Origin: Plenodomus lindquistii | Taxonomy: Eukaryota > Ascomycota > Dothideomycetes > Pleosporales > Leptosphaeriaceae | Direction: 5' to 3' | Length of the DNA: 64,000 nucleotides | Assembly (NCBI GenBank): GCA_025504975.1 | Contig: JANUWI010000013.1 | Span: forward strand, 434,001 to 498,000 | In this document: positions 22,044 to 33,898 of the stretch, piece by piece | How positions within the stretch are numbered: the stretch's first letter is position 1 | How the letters are laid out: every line of letters begins with the position of its first letter | Made by a program: the position numbers and the translations under genes | Notes under the pieces: model-generated | The model's input: the letters and a program-made list of their open reading frames with translations, nothing else | What the model was told of the DNA's origin: nothing | The model's database searches: none

Positions 22044-23396
22044 ATGGCGAACAACGACGATCGCAATTCACGGCGCGAACTCAGCCGCCCCGAAGACAAT
22101 CCTTTCATTGCGTTCCGCCGCTTCGCTGATTCACAGGTGTCGTCGCTCCTGAATACCGTCTTCACACTTCCCGCCACCATCGCCAACTACAACAATGCGC
22201 ATCACGCGCGCGAACAGTGTCTTTTTGGCAAAGCTGACGAGCGACAATGCGACAAACTCCATGAGCTCGAGGCAGAGACGGCAGAGCTGCGGCGTCAAGG
22301 TCGCGAATTGTTCCGCGAAGGCGACGTACAGGCTGTGCTGAAGAACAGTGACATGCTGTTGAAGTTGGAGAGACAGGCAGAAGAGGTCAGACGAAGTATC
22401 ATTGAAGAAGCCACAAAGAACGGTGACATCAACCAAGACAGCCGCGACAAGGTGGCCTTGGTGGAGCGCGTGGCAAGCCAGAAAGGTCGAGACTGGGGCG
22501 CAGAATGGGATTGGGGGATACCCAGGCCTTTCGATAGCGGGCGCAGAGCCAGCGAAACTGACACTGAGGCGGAAAGGTTTCGGGAAATGCAGGAATGGGA
22601 GGTTTTACTACGATTGCAGTCTGAAGTGCAGAAGTTAGTTGCTGCGTTCGATGGGACGGCTTGGGACGATCCACCACGCCAACAATCTTCCGAACCCAGT
22701 TCAGAGAGGAATGACGCACCAGAGCAGCAGCCGTGGGCGCCATCCTGGGCGTTTCCCCGGCCAAGAGATGCACAGAGATCGAGAGTCAGGGATCCCTGGC
22801 GCGAGGCATACGAGGATCCAATGCGTGGGAGCAGTGCACGAGACGGTTTTACGGGTCCCGAACGACCCGACGAGCCAAGCTACGAATACAGCCACGATCA
22901 TGAGGATCAACACGACGAACCGCCCTCACCCAAAGCCGGCCAGATATTTCCTACGCTCCAGCAACAGCTCCAGCAGCAAGACCGGATCGACGACATGAGT
23001 GATGCTTCACAGCACGCCCAGACTGGAGCGGTGACCGAGATGGATGCCTACGAGCATCTTATCGCAGGATTCGACAGAACTACTTCGACCGCTTCTCAGT
23101 CTCCCCTTGGCCGGCGTGATGGTGCAACCAACTCACCTTCCATCCTGTCCACACTCACGACAACCGAGCGGACCGTCACCCCAGATGGCATTGTGACCAC
23201 CAAAACCGTGCTCAAGAAGCGCTTCGCAGATGGACGCGAAGAAAGCTCAGAGACCGTAGAGACATCGAGGGGTCAAGACAGCAAACCTAGACTTCAGCAA
23301 CCGTGGCAGACCTTAAGCCAGTCGCAAGCATCCACAAGTGAAGAAGAGTCAAAGAGCAAGAATAGCGCTAGGAACGGTTGGTTCTGGTCCAGCTGA
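22044..23396 (+). CDS. Conserved disordered protein of unknown function
   Basis: A 450-residue single-exon gene starting at MANNDDRNSRRE; the upstream part of the frame from 21924 looks like leader. Residues 15-60 are an ordered-looking region (NPFIAFRRFADSQVSSLLNT) with a CLFGKADERQC motif. A long charged helix/coiled coil follows (about 60-130). Tandem WD/WE-rich acidic segments come next, then a low-complexity middle rich in Pro, Asp and Arg. Near residue 370 there is a TERTVTPDGIVTTKTVLKKR stretch ending RFADGREE. That last motif recurs in fungal disordered proteins, as I recall. The protein ends GWFWSS. No catalytic motif, signal peptide or membrane segment is evident. Confidence 0.78.
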   Translation: MANNDDRNSRRELSRPEDNPFIAFRRFADSQVSSLLNTVFTLPATIANYNNAHHAREQCLFGKADERQCDKLHELEAETAELRRQGRELFREGDVQAVLKNSDMLLKLERQAEEVRRSIIEEATKNGDINQDSRDKVALVERVASQKGRDWGAEWDWGIPRPFDSGRRASETDTEAERFREMQEWEVLLRLQSEVQKLVAAFDGTAWDDPPRQQSSEPSSERNDAPEQQPWAPSWAFPRPRDAQRSRVRDPWREAYEDPMRGSSARDGFTGPERPDEPSYEYSHDHEDQHDEPPSPKAGQIFPTLQQQLQQQDRIDDMSDASQHAQTGAVTEMDAYEHLIAGFDRTTSTASQSPLGRRDGATNSPSILSTLTTTERTVTPDGIVTTKTVLKKRFADGREESSETVETSRGQDSKPRLQQPWQTLSQSQASTSEEESKSKNSARNGWFWSS

Positions 23397-25521
23397 TTGA
23401 CGATGTTGAAAGATTGTATACGTTCCATTCGTTCTCACTGGTCTCGTGTTGTGGGTTCGGATCTTGACATTTAGCGATTGCGTTTACTATGTACTGCAAG
23501 CGTATGCGACTGTACTGCTATTTGCATACCCCTCTCAGTCGAAGAAGCCAGTTTATTCCTCTCTTATACAAGAATATGAAAGCTACGTCGACTCGGCCTT
23601 AGATTGCACATGAAATGTACATCAACAACTTTTCCCACCTGAAGACTGCCAACAATATCATCCTTGTGGCAGTCTCGTTCGTCGGTTTCTCAATTGTACT
23701 TGTTGTTACGACTCCCTCGGCTCATCTCACCACGCTCGCACGCCAAGATGATGTCGACAATTCCCCCATCTGCATTTAGACTGTAGATCTAGTCCATACA
23801 CCGCAGTATGCATAGCCTTTCTTCAAGCCACCAATCATGCTCTGCCAGTTACCCCCTCATCTCCAGCCAAAACCTTCCAAGTCTCCTGCTCCCAAGCTCC
23901 CAGTCCACCAACCTAGCACCTCCAACGCTTCCCCAGGAAAGTCTGACCGTCTCCCTTAACCCGGATCTACAAAAAGAATCAAAGCCACTGATTGGCAATG
24001 CAACGACGTTTCTGAGGCTGAGTCCCGCGCCGCTCTGGCGTTCCTGCTTCTGACTGTCCTGGGCACGGCCTTGCTCGGTCTTGTTGTTGTGGTTCATCGT
24101 GGCGGAGACGCTACGGTGATGTATCCCGCCAAGTGCCCCAAAATAAGATCAAAGTATGAATCTGAAGAACAACTCACTGTAATTACATTCGCTCGCTCAC
24201 TGGATGGTGCGGTCATGGTTGCCATACATAGTAGTGTCTAGGATCCTTGACTCGGAGCGCCATGCATGAACTTCTCACTCACATAACGTCAAACCGGCCC
24301 GAACAAAGCCTAGAGTTGCAATCGATGGGTAACGAGCGATGATGACATAGGATAGATCGCGATCGAGATACTCAAAGCTGGATCGAGGTGGGTGGAAGAT
24401 GGGTGGGTGACGTTGTGGTCGGACTCTCGCAGACTACTGTCTGGGCATGATGGGGCTTCGAAGCTCAGAAGGATTACGTAGAAGTCAAGAGTTCAAGCGG
24501 GACAATACTGTCCAAGAAAGTCCCTGGTCTGAAGCGGATTAGTACATGGATCGCCGGAAACGGTTCTTTGAAACGTGCTTCAACTGGCTTATTGGAAGCG
24601 ACTAGCGCAAACCAGGCCAGGACGAGCTATACATCGCTTAGTTGCAAACATCGCCGTCGATGGGGTGTGCTTCGCGCCCATCATTTATTGTGCAGCGGCA
24701 TGGAATCCGCAAAGTAGGGGAGCCGCTGCGCTTGGCGACGTATGCTTTGAGGTGGCAGTTTGTGAAGAATTGCTACGAGCCTGTATCAACAGAGAAGATC
24801 TCATAGACGAGATCATAGGAGAGGATGTCGTCTGCTTGATGGACGACGGTTCAAGTAAACTTGAGCGTGTTGGACTTTAAGGAGCGATGACGGGCAAGAA
24901 CACGCAGCCGGCGTGATTTTGTATGAGCAGAAATGGTAAGTCATTTTGGGTGAGATTGATGTGATTAATCATTTCAGGCTGGATATTGAGGTTGCAGACG
25001 CGAACTTGTCAGCTACTACCATGTGTACGGGCTGCCACCGCAGTAGATGGTTGAGCAGAACGAAAGGCAGCGAGGGCTTCTCATGCGAGCGGGTATTCTA
25101 GCCTGGAATCGTAGTGCAAGAAAGAAGAAAACACTCTTGGGACTACCGAAAAAAGCTCGGGGGGTCAGTCATTGTCTTCATAGCTAACTCTACCACACAA
25201 CTGACGGATCGTAGGAAATCGAATCAGCATGCTTTGAACATCCCGACTTGACAACGTCCTGGGGGCATGGTGACTTATACTAACAGATGAAACATCGATT
25301 TGTGTTGTGCGTAGTCCTCACATGTCAATGACACATTTTTCATCTTTCCACACAATTTGTGAATCTGGAGCTGAATTGATAACATTCAGAGCTCATCGAG
25401 CAATATTTCGTAATAATCCCCAGTGACTAACATCCCTCATCTTGCCGTTGACCGTCTCCTCAAGCCCCAAGGTTCTCGCTGTCCCACCATATATAGCCAA
25501 GTTCTTCCCAGACATCCCATC
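23397..25521. other. Gene-poor interval with a weak split membrane-protein candidate
   Basis: Two short hydrophobic frames are visible. One is 23615-23779 (54 residues; signal-anchor-like VAVSFVGFSIVLVV, then LARQDDVD). The other is a spliced-looking frame ending with TAG at about 24241, which contains ALAFLLLTVLGTALLGLVVV. They could be exons of one small membrane protein, but the necessary introns are not convincing. The rest shows no features. Confidence 0.35.
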
Positions 25522-26439
25522 TTAGACCGAATTGTACACGGCAACCCAATCTGCCAAAAGTGGCTTGCCAGAAACCGTCTGCGGAATCGGCGTGCGACTT
25601 CCACGAATGCCATCGGGGAATGCACCGCCCATCGCAACATTGAGGAGAAGGAATTGACCATGGTCCACAACAGCCTTCCAGGTATCTGCTCCAATATCTG
25701 TCTCCGTGACAGAGTGATAATCCTTGCCGTCAACGCTCCAGACCAGCTTCTCCGGCTTAGACTTGCGGTCGACCTCGATGCCATAGACGTGGAAGTTGCC
25801 TTGGCAGGTCGAGCCAGGACACTCGAGGTACTTGCCCCTACCCAGCATCTCGTTGCAGGGCCCACCGGGCGCGACGCCGCAGTGCAAGACGCCCCAGACA
25901 CGGTTAAGCCCGTTGACATTCTCCATGATGTCGTATTCTCCGACTGCAGGCCACGCCAGGGAGCCGCGGAACTTGTCGCCGAGGGACCAGAAGGCAGGCC
26001 AGTAGCCGGCTGCGGCTTCGCCGGTGACATCGGGCATCTTGATACGGGCCTGGAGACGCAATTTGCCTCCAGCGCGTGCCTGGAAGTCGGCGCGCTTGGT
26101 CTCGATGCGGGCTGACGTCCACTGGTCATTGGCGTTCCGGATGGGAGTGATCTGAAGGTGGCCATCGCCAGTAAGCTTGAGGTTTTCAGGACGACTGGTG
26201 TATGTCTGTATCTCGCCGGTGCCCCAGTTGGCCGGGCCGCCAGGGTACGAGTGGCCGATGTCGACGATCCAATTGGCAGCGTCTGGGAGGGTGTTTGCAG
26301 CGCCCGTGAATTCGTCGCTCCAAGTAAGGGAGAAGCCGGGGATGGTGGGAGGGCCTGCCCAAGTGAATGGCAGTGCAGCCAAGAACAGAGGCAAGATCAC
26401 GAGAAACATGTCGACGGCTAGAGGCACTCTACGTTTCAT
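25522..26439 (-). CDS. Secreted GH16 endo-beta-1,3-glucanase-like protein
   Basis: A 305-residue single-exon protein. The N-terminal hydrophobic stretch (VDMFLVILPLFLAALPFTWA) is a signal peptide. The catalytic GH16 motif is EYDIMENVNG, with the nucleophile Glu and acid/base Glu flanking the Asp. It is preceded by AGYWPAFWSLG and GKLRLQARIKMPD, and followed by VWGVLHCG, NFHVYGIEVD and LLLNVAMGGAFP. All are usual for fungal laminarinase-type GH16 enzymes. Cysteines lie in HCGVAPGGPCN and ECPGSTCQG. Predicted to cleave beta-1,3 or mixed-linkage glucan outside the cell or in the wall. A TATA-like run lies about 60 bp upstream (near 26496-26503). Confidence 0.9.
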   Translation of the reverse strand: MKRRVPLAVDMFLVILPLFLAALPFTWAGPPTIPGFSLTWSDEFTGAANTLPDAANWIVDIGHSYPGGPANWGTGEIQTYTSRPENLKLTGDGHLQITPIRNANDQWTSARIETKRADFQARAGGKLRLQARIKMPDVTGEAAAGYWPAFWSLGDKFRGSLAWPAVGEYDIMENVNGLNRVWGVLHCGVAPGGPCNEMLGRGKYLECPGSTCQGNFHVYGIEVDRKSKPEKLVWSVDGKDYHSVTETDIGADTWKAVVDHGQFLLLNVAMGGAFPDGIRGSRTPIPQTVSGKPLLADWVAVYNSV

Positions 26440-27623
26440 CAGTGAAACTCTGCAGCGGGAGCCGTTCTCGATGACTTACCAGGAGACTTTTGATAATATA
26501 TGCTGATAACCAAAGGAGAGTGGCCGAGAGAAGAAAGGATTGGTATAGCGGAGGGAGTGTAATTGTCCGTAACAAAGGAGAGTCGAAGTGTCGTTGTGGT
26601 GACTTGGAGTGGCTATCGTGTATCGATTTGATATACTCACCAGTGGACGACCTAGCTCCGAAGCCGGCTGCAGACCGCCTCTCACCAAACGCCTCTCACC
26701 GTCTTATGGCGAGGGTGAGGCGTGGAGGCCATCTCATAGCCTTTTGCAGTCTATCCGCTTTGGTTAATTTCAGCTCACTGAGGGAAATTGCGATGCCCCA
26801 GGGTGAAATAGCGAATGACCTCGAGGCTCCAAACGGGGTTGCAGCATAGTGACATAAAAATCCGCCTCATCCTCGACGATGGATGCTGGACTTGATAGAG
26901 CAGATAGGACTCTTATCTTGGTCCAGGCGGCATGGTAGATTGTACACATGGGACAAGCGGCCAGTTTGACAATCGTTGCTCCGTCGAGGCAATCCTGTGT
27001 ATTCTCAATTTCAAGTAAGCAAACAGTTCACGATCCAGAAGTGGGACCTAGGTGAGACAGTAGTCAATTCGGAGTGAGTCTCTCCCAACATATCAAGCTA
27101 CACCTGTCAAGTATTCTGAGTAGCAAAATCTATTGATCCTACCTGTACGTCACAGTGCTGGACATGTTCTGCGCAACAGCACATGTAATCTCAAGCTCAG
27201 CTATAGTTTGGTCAAGTAGGCTTGTAGGAGTCCATTGGTCGGATTCGAGAGGAATCACTTATGCGCAGGTAGAGAGTAGCGCTGTACGGCCGAGGATGAA
27301 CACCTTGGGCAAAGGTGATGCCTTTATTGGGAGTATGTTATCCACTCGCTGTCTAAGCGAAACCAACCTCCGTTGCTGGTCTATAATCGGTGTACTCAGA
27401 TCCTTTCCGGTTCAGGCCGAGTATCCCCATCCCTGGTCAAACATGAGAATAAACTCTAATAGTGGTGTTCTTCTCAGACCGCCATGCGTGTTCCACCGAG
27501 TTGTGGAGTCGTTGCGTCAGATCTCGTTAGGCAGCGCTCGTGACAGTCGTAATCGGTTCGGCTTATGTGGGGTATGGGTATTCGTGAAAATCGATGTGTG
27601 CATAGTCATGCGTGGTATGCCAC
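26440..27623. other. Intergenic, no gene recognised
   Basis: The left part is the presumed glucanase promoter. The plus-strand frame at 27155-27715 lacks family features and runs antisense into the zinc-finger gene, so it was not called. Confidence 0.45.
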
Positions 27624-28006
27624 CTAGAAGTCGTTGGGCCAGCACTTCTCCTTGGGCCAAAGGGTTGCGTCGTGGCTCGCAGCATGAGCCTCGAGCTGGC
27701 CCTTGTTGCTGCTGACGATCTCGCGGCGGCAGTTCTGGCACTACAACGCTGTCAGCAACCACTCTCACAAAATTTACACGAATACATCATTCCAATTTAG
27801 GAAACTCCAGTGAATAGAAGAGGATAGATCGTACGATAGAAGTCGGCTTTGGTGGCTTCACAGGCAGACCGTTCGCCTTGACCGGCGCGCGGGTGCCCGC
27901 CTTATCAGCCTTCTTGTGCTCGCGCTGGATCTGAATGACGATTAGCAAAAGGAATGAGAAAAGCGCTTCGCGATTTACGTACTCTGTCTTTCTTGGAAAT
28001 CGGCAT
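27624..28006 (-). CDS. Small 4F5/zinc-finger protein (At2g23090-like)
   Basis: A three-exon mini-gene: 28006-27983, 27930-27835 and 27740-27624, encoding 78 residues. Exon 1 encodes only MPISKKDR. Exon 2 is Lys-rich (IQREHKKADKAGTRAPVKANG) and matches the 4F5-type N-terminus. Exon 3 carries a C2H2-like finger, CQNCRREI then HAASH, and ends WPKEKCWPNDF. This combination is a highly conserved small eukaryotic protein of unclear function, probably nuclear. All three junctions fall in phase 0 and use clean GT..AG sites. It is easily missed because no single exon exceeds 39 codons. Confidence 0.88.
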
Positions 28007-28398
28007 TTTGGCTGTTTGTCGTGGTGGTCTTGATTTGTGTAGGAGTCGCGTTAGTGGAGTAAACGAAGTGAAGGATCTGTGGAGAAGTCGCGCCGTAGTC
28101 GTGAGTCAAGTTGACCAATGGGAGGAGTGCTTGGCGTCCACCTTACTATCAGGCCACTGTTTGATTTCTCACAATCACACCTTGTTATTGTCGTAAAGAT
28201 AACTCAAACAAGTATAATCGCTATGATTCTGGATCATTTGTCCTTCATTCGCGCCACCGCATGTTTATGCTGCGAATCATGTTCGGGTCAATTTTGTGTG
28301 CACGCAATACTAACGTTGCGTCTTTACTGGTGTCATCGCTCCTGAGAATTTCGAGCATACCATATCGTACTACTGTTTGAGTCTGAAATTCATCTCCT
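28007..28398. other. Short intergenic interval
   Basis: Upstream region of the zinc-finger gene and downstream region of the CorA-like gene. Nothing further was seen. Confidence 0.45.
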
Positions 28399-31300
28399 CT
28401 AGACGTCAGACGTTGGTGTCTCCCCTGAACCCGTCGCAGTCTCCTCATCGCTCTCATCATTGCTCTCCATATCGATACCTTGTGCCTCAGGATCAGCTAT
28501 CCCCTGGCGTCTTCTCTCCCGTTTGAGTGCTCTTTTCCTCTCCGCTTTCTTCAGTTCGAGGTTTTCCTTGATATCGTGCACGATACGCTTTGGGTCCAGT
28601 TTACCAGACGCCGTATACGCGACTGGGTACACGAGAGCGACATCGAGCAGAAGCATCAGAACAGTAATCACGGCAGTGAAGCCTTTGTCGATTCCACGTA
28701 ACCAGAGAAGGATGATTGGACTGAGGATAGCACCAAATACTGCAGCAATTACAACAACAGGCGCGGCGACAGTAATGATACTTGTCATCGAAGTGAAAAC
28801 CGCTTTGCCAATAGCCTTGCCAACCCATGCGAGGAATATTCGAGTGGGTATGGGCTGATTATATTGGAGATGGGAATCATCCTGAATCCTCAATAATGTT
28901 ATTCGTCTGTATTCGAGGATCGCTGTGCTGCGAATACTAAGTCGGATAGCATAGACAATGGCGACGAACGCGATCGCTACGAGGACAAAACGATACAACG
29001 GAACAGGGTCTTTCAGTGCATCCACTTGCATGCTGAAGCAACTCGCCACGAAGGACAATGGTATGAAGATGAATGCCAGCTCCGTGAGCTTGGCGACGCT
29101 CTTAGCTTCAGCGATACTGCGGCGACTGTCTACGATTTGCATTTCTGCGAGCAGCGAATTGGCAGACCTATCGAGGAGGTTGATGCAGTCGCGCACGATA
29201 TCTCGTGTATCTGACGCAAATTTTTCCGATGGCATGTTGAGGCCTTGATGAAATGCCAGGGACTGCTCTTCAAAGTCCCGAGAAAACGTCGCAAACGTAC
29301 GTAGACGTTGATCAATATCGCCAAGGCTGACATTCAAGCGGTGTAGCAATCGTCTCCAATCCATGACTCGCTTCTGCATCAAGTCTTCGTCCATGGTGCC
29401 CTCCCGGATGTGTTGCGACGTCACACGAATAAGTCCAGCAAGGCTCTGGGTATCATCGTGGATCACACGAAACAGGGGCCGAAACGGATCGTGGATCGTT
29501 TCTTTACCTTTGGTCGGTAGCTGTATGAAGTAGTCGAACTCTTCGAGCGTTGAAGTCGGAATCTGCAGACTCCTGGCGTATTTTCTAACTTGTCGAGCGG
29601 TGAACTTATCGCCCATCCTGGCCGCTGAAGAGAACCTGTTATTGATGGGACGGTAAGGCACAAACGGCCTGTGTGTCACAGTTGCTTGACTGAGAAACGT
29701 TACCGGTATTCTTGAAGGCAATCGGTTTTTTTCATCGTGTCGCATCTGTCCGGCTTTCGCGAATGTGCTGATTGCGCTAGACCGCGCTTTGTTGATGTCA
29801 TGTTCAGAATCCTTCATCAGTTCCCAATCACTTGGCTGCGTGGTTTTACGACGTCGTGGCATAGCTGCTATAAACTCTGTACCCGTGGATTTTGCACCGA
29901 CATCTGGAGCTTTCGCAGCTTCCACACTGGTGCTAGAGACTGTCCGCTTTGACGTCAGGGGATGAGACGAAGCTAGCAGATATCAGTGGTGATGCCAGAT
30001 CATACTCTATGGCGTACGTATGGCTCTCATATTGTCATAAGATGCAAATAGATATAACTATACCGCTTTGGAACGAAAACAGCGATGCTAAGAATTCGGA
30101 CACTGAGGGGCCTGTGACGCCTCCCAGATCAATTGGATACACCTGGACGATACATCTCACCTAGTTTCTCGATGCTACTGCAATGAAACACCACAATTGG
30201 GCATCAGAGGCTCATAAGTCAAAGAGCAGCAAGAGGAGAGATATGAGTACTCACAGGGCCACTTGTGAGACGAAGATGGCGTGTGGACAACATCCTCCGG
30301 ACGCCGTGAGATTAGGCGCGAGCCAGGGCTTGCCTGATTCGCAATGCGGACTGGTGGGGGAGGAGGCATACGGAAGATTGGTGGGGGCGGCGGTGGGGGA
30401 GGAGGCCCTCTGGAAATCGGTGAGGGGGGCCCACCCCTGTGGTCCGCACTAGGGATGGGTGGAGACGGCATATTCCAGTGAGTTTGCGGGGGCGGCGGAG
30501 GGGGACCAGGCTTACTGAACATTGGTGAGGGCGGCGGTGGGGGAGGAGGCCTACCGGGGATCAAGGAGGGCCCATGCCAATCTGGCACTTCATGCGTACG
30601 GGTATCGGCCTGAGACATAGTTCTGCGGGCTTTCAGCTCCTCGACCTTCCGTTGCGGCAGCACAACAGTCATAAGGGGTAGACTGCTTTGTGGTTGCTGC
30701 TTCAAGATGGACTTCGTTCCTCCATCAACAAGTAACACAGGCAGAGGATCAAGCAATATTATCGCTGTATGAGTGAGTATGACTATCCGGGCTTCTCCAA
30801 TCGGATGGTTACTCAAGCATACCAAAAGTGCAATTCCCTATTTTGCGGGACCAGATCGTTGCTCGCTCTTCCCAGCCTACGGGGTATTCCGTCTTTGATC
30901 CCTTATGATCCACACCAAGCTCCGCACACAGGTCCAGACTTTGTCGCCAGATGTTTCCGGCCGTCTTGACACGAACGTTATGATTCCTTTCGCACTCATC
31001 ATCTACACAACGTACGGATACCTTTTGGTTGGTGATCAGCTTTGTCCGAAATCGCGGGGTTATTGGAACGATGGGCAGAATCGCACGATACCAAGTGATT
31101 GAAAAGAAACCCTGGGCCAAGGACTGTGTGTCCCATGTGGCTGCTCTTGCCCAGTTGGTGCGAGTAGAGTCGTAGCCTGAGTCCTTCAGATGCTCTTCGA
31201 ACACGTGTGCCGGTATCTGGAACGTGGCTCCCAGGAACTGAATCAGTAGCGGCGCAAGGTCCTCTACAATGATGACCCTTTGGACACAGTCCTCCGTAAT

Positions 31301-32149
31301 GTTCTTGAGTGTGTAGTTTATCTCCTCGTAGGAAGGCATACTGACTCTTTCTGCCCAAGGCTCGAGCCGCCTGGTTATCTCGATTGAAGAGTTTTGCATA
31401 CGATCATGTAGGACAATGCGAGAGCTCCACTGATGTCGCACTGTCGTGGTGACAACATTGTTGAAGTTAGGTAAACTTTTAGCCAGCTGATTGATATGCT
31501 CTCGATAATGGTCGGCCTCAGTTTGCTCCAGCAGCGGTGGCAATCTTGGTTCCATTTGCGGTTCGATGGATTTCACAGATTTCTGCTCTGACGACATACT
31601 CTCAGATTGGGATACATCTGAACTCAGCGCTGTCTCTCCTGATTCACAGTTGTCGTTTCTATCCGAGCTCTTTTCATCTGAGGGTAACGCGACATCTTCG
31701 GGTGGTAGGACGTTCAGTTGATCTAGAGAGTCCGTTACCTGCTCTGAAATTGATGCCGACGAGATGGTAGTAACGGAAGAGGCTAGGGAAGGTGGCAGTT
31801 GCGACTGGGCTGCAGCTGCAAGATTTTCTGTAGGCCAAGTCCGATAATGAGGCCATCGTTGCAAGTCATCAAGAGACGTTCGTGATGATACCGATGAAGA
31901 CATATGCCCCGTGATGATTGAGGTGGAAAGAGATGCTCTTCGTGCATTGTCATTGTGCTGCTGGGCCTGACGCGCTTCCACATACGGAGGGTCTTTCGGC
32001 GTCACGCTCCGTTCTCCACCAGATAAGGCCCAACGAGTGCTTCCAGAATCAGGCTCAGGGCCAGCGTTCGGATCATTACTTGGTGGTCGATCGCCGTGTG
32101 TGCCAGCCTGGTCATTGGTGGAAGGCGTTGGTGCATTCTCCTGTGACAT
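28399..32149 (-). CDS. Large CorA-like membrane protein with disordered N-terminus and polyproline linker
   Basis: Exons 32149-30823, 30764-30255 and 29972-28399 give 1136 residues. A possible extra 48-nt exon (30111-30064, PSVSEFLASLFSFQS) also keeps the frame and may belong here. Residues 1 to about 220 are Ser/Thr-rich and disordered. About 220-450 is the ordered fungal domain ending GWEERATIWSRKIG, spliced onto IILLDPLPVLLVDGG. Residues 500-570 hold two long Pro tracts. The last 500 residues carry a CorA-like helical domain and membrane segment LTELAFIFIPLSFVASCF, with SMQ where CorA has GMN. Further hydrophobic helices and a charged tail follow. Mg2+ transport is therefore doubtful; a related membrane role is inferred. 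It is divergent from fig1, about 500 bp away. Confidence 0.75.
30318..30570 (-). repeat. Polyproline-coding low-complexity tract
   Basis: On the minus strand this stretch codes for Pro runs of five to nine residues broken by motifs such as MFSKPG and IFRMP. Such tracts often bind SH3 or profilin-type partners. It lies inside the CorA-like gene. Confidence 0.8.
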
Positions 32150-32648
32150 TGCGTCTCGCCGTAAATAAGAGCACCTCTATGCATTTAAAACATCAAGTTT
32201 GTTGTAAATATTGGCCGAGAGTGATGTATTAGATCTGTCCCGTAACGCATTGGTTCGGCCGCGACGTGCTCATGAGGGAGGTTGAGAAACGGCCCCCATA
32301 ACGCCACCAATATCGTCAGATAAGCGTGATGGTGCTGGACCAGTCATTATCGACGGACCCTGGTCACCTTCCTTTTTGCGTCTCAATGCGCATAACTTTG
32401 ATGCTGACACCTCTGCCAAGTGCTGCAAATTCACGTAGCGCAGGTGATGCGCAGCCTAACTCCCACCTCACATATCGCGCAGACAGCCATCACTGAACCA
32501 TCGCCATCTTAAAGTAGGGATTGAGAGAAAAATGGCCAACTTACGTTTCGCGGTGGCGATGCAGCGTTAGTTCGACAATCGAACCCCCGCGCATTTGGTA
32601 TTAACGGTTGCAGGCTTGGTCCCTTTCTTAGGTTTTCACCACATTCTC
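32150..32648. other. Divergent promoter region between the CorA-like gene and fig1
   Basis: About 500 bp separate two divergent starts. No specific element was recognised. Confidence 0.5.
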
Positions 32649-33440
32649 ATGATAGGCCATTCTAGTGTTATTGTACTCATATGTAAGTCTGCCTCACTCC
32701 CTTAGGTTATCTTTTCATGTCTGAGACGCCGTGTAGCCATCCTACTTGCGGGCTGTTCTAATTATTCGACCATGACCAATGTGTACATTCTGGGGCTATC
32801 GTACGCAAACTCGACATTTACCAGTCTAAATCCAGTCGCGAGGAATTTATCGGAGACGTTGAACGCATACAAAGGCGTGGCCCAGCTTGAAGTCCGTACG
32901 GGCTACTTCGGAATGTGTGTTCGCCAAAATGGTATCCTGTGGTTCTGCAGTTCAGATGCGAATGGATTGACGCAGCAGGTTGGGCCTCAGAATGATCCAC
33001 TCAATCTTATCGGCGCAGCCTCGAAGTTTAGGCAGGACGTCCTTTTCTCTGGCTTGCTGTTCATGTCTATAATTCTCGCTTTTCTGTCTTTTTTGCTCTT
33101 GGCTACGTTTCCCGGGTGGCATGAAGAGCGTGATGAGAGGACGGGTTCAGATGTCGATATAAGGCCTTTCCCTTCACGCCCTGTATCGCAAGTTGCATTG
33201 GTGCAATCGTTTGTTTCAGCGGTTTTGTTGCTCATGGCGAGTCTTTGGCTACACGTTGGTTCGGTAGGCGCGGCTGCGATGGCGGAGTCCACGAACTATG
33301 GCAATGTCAAGACCAGCATTGGTTCGATTGCCGTAGCATTGGCATGGGCTGGAGTCACCATCGAGATAATTGTCACCATCGGGCTCGTGCTAATGATATT
33401 GTCCATCATTATCCTGGATAGGCTTACAGAAAATGATTGA
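32649..33440 (+). CDS. fig1: Fig1-type Ca2+ regulator/membrane fusion protein
   Basis: Exons 32649-32682 and 32737-33440 give 245 residues. The 54-nt intron joins IVLI to SILLAGCSNYS, rebuilding the N-terminal helix and lipid-like Cys motif of the family. The Fig1 signature is present as TGYFGMCVRQ followed by WFCSS, near residues 76-95. Three further membrane helices follow (SGLLFMSIILAFLSFLLLAT, ALVQSFVSAVLLLMASLWLH and IEIIVTIGLVLMILSIIIL). Fig1 proteins support low-affinity Ca2+ influx and cell fusion during mating in yeasts and filamentous fungi. A decayed copy lies directly downstream. A short upstream exon cannot be ruled out. Confidence 0.85.
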
Positions 33441-33898
33441 GGGGCGGTGTGTCAGCACAAAAGACTCATGAACTATACACACGGTGCACCGCGCTGGACA
33501 CCATACTATCGTCAAGTAAATGTAGTCAATATCCGATCTACTCGTCCAACCACATCAGGTCTAGCGATTAGTCGTGCCCCGTGATCCTTGCTGAGATAAG
33601 CATCAAGCTGTCTCAGGAGTCAGGACAACACTTTTGAAAAGTACATTTCGGAAAGATGGACCAATCAGAGGCCGCACGGGGGTCCTCAACTAGAACGTAC
33701 CATCCACTCACAAAGTCCTACTTCTTCATATACTCTCTCAATATATCCTGCAACCCTTGCCTCTAACTCTAACTGGAGACACTTCGCGGACTTATCTGAC
33801 AGTTGTGGCGATCCTGCCTGCGCTTACGATTCGACAAAAGTTACAAGCTTTTGCTGTGACGATTTGCTCCCAGCATGGCGTACTTCTGGATTTAGCTC

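Noticed and set aside
24575..24880. 101-codon plus-strand frame
   Set aside because: No homology features, a poor start context and a gene-sparse surrounding.
27155..27715. 186-codon plus-strand frame
   Set aside because: It runs antisense into exon 3 of the well-supported zinc-finger gene and lacks any recognised feature.
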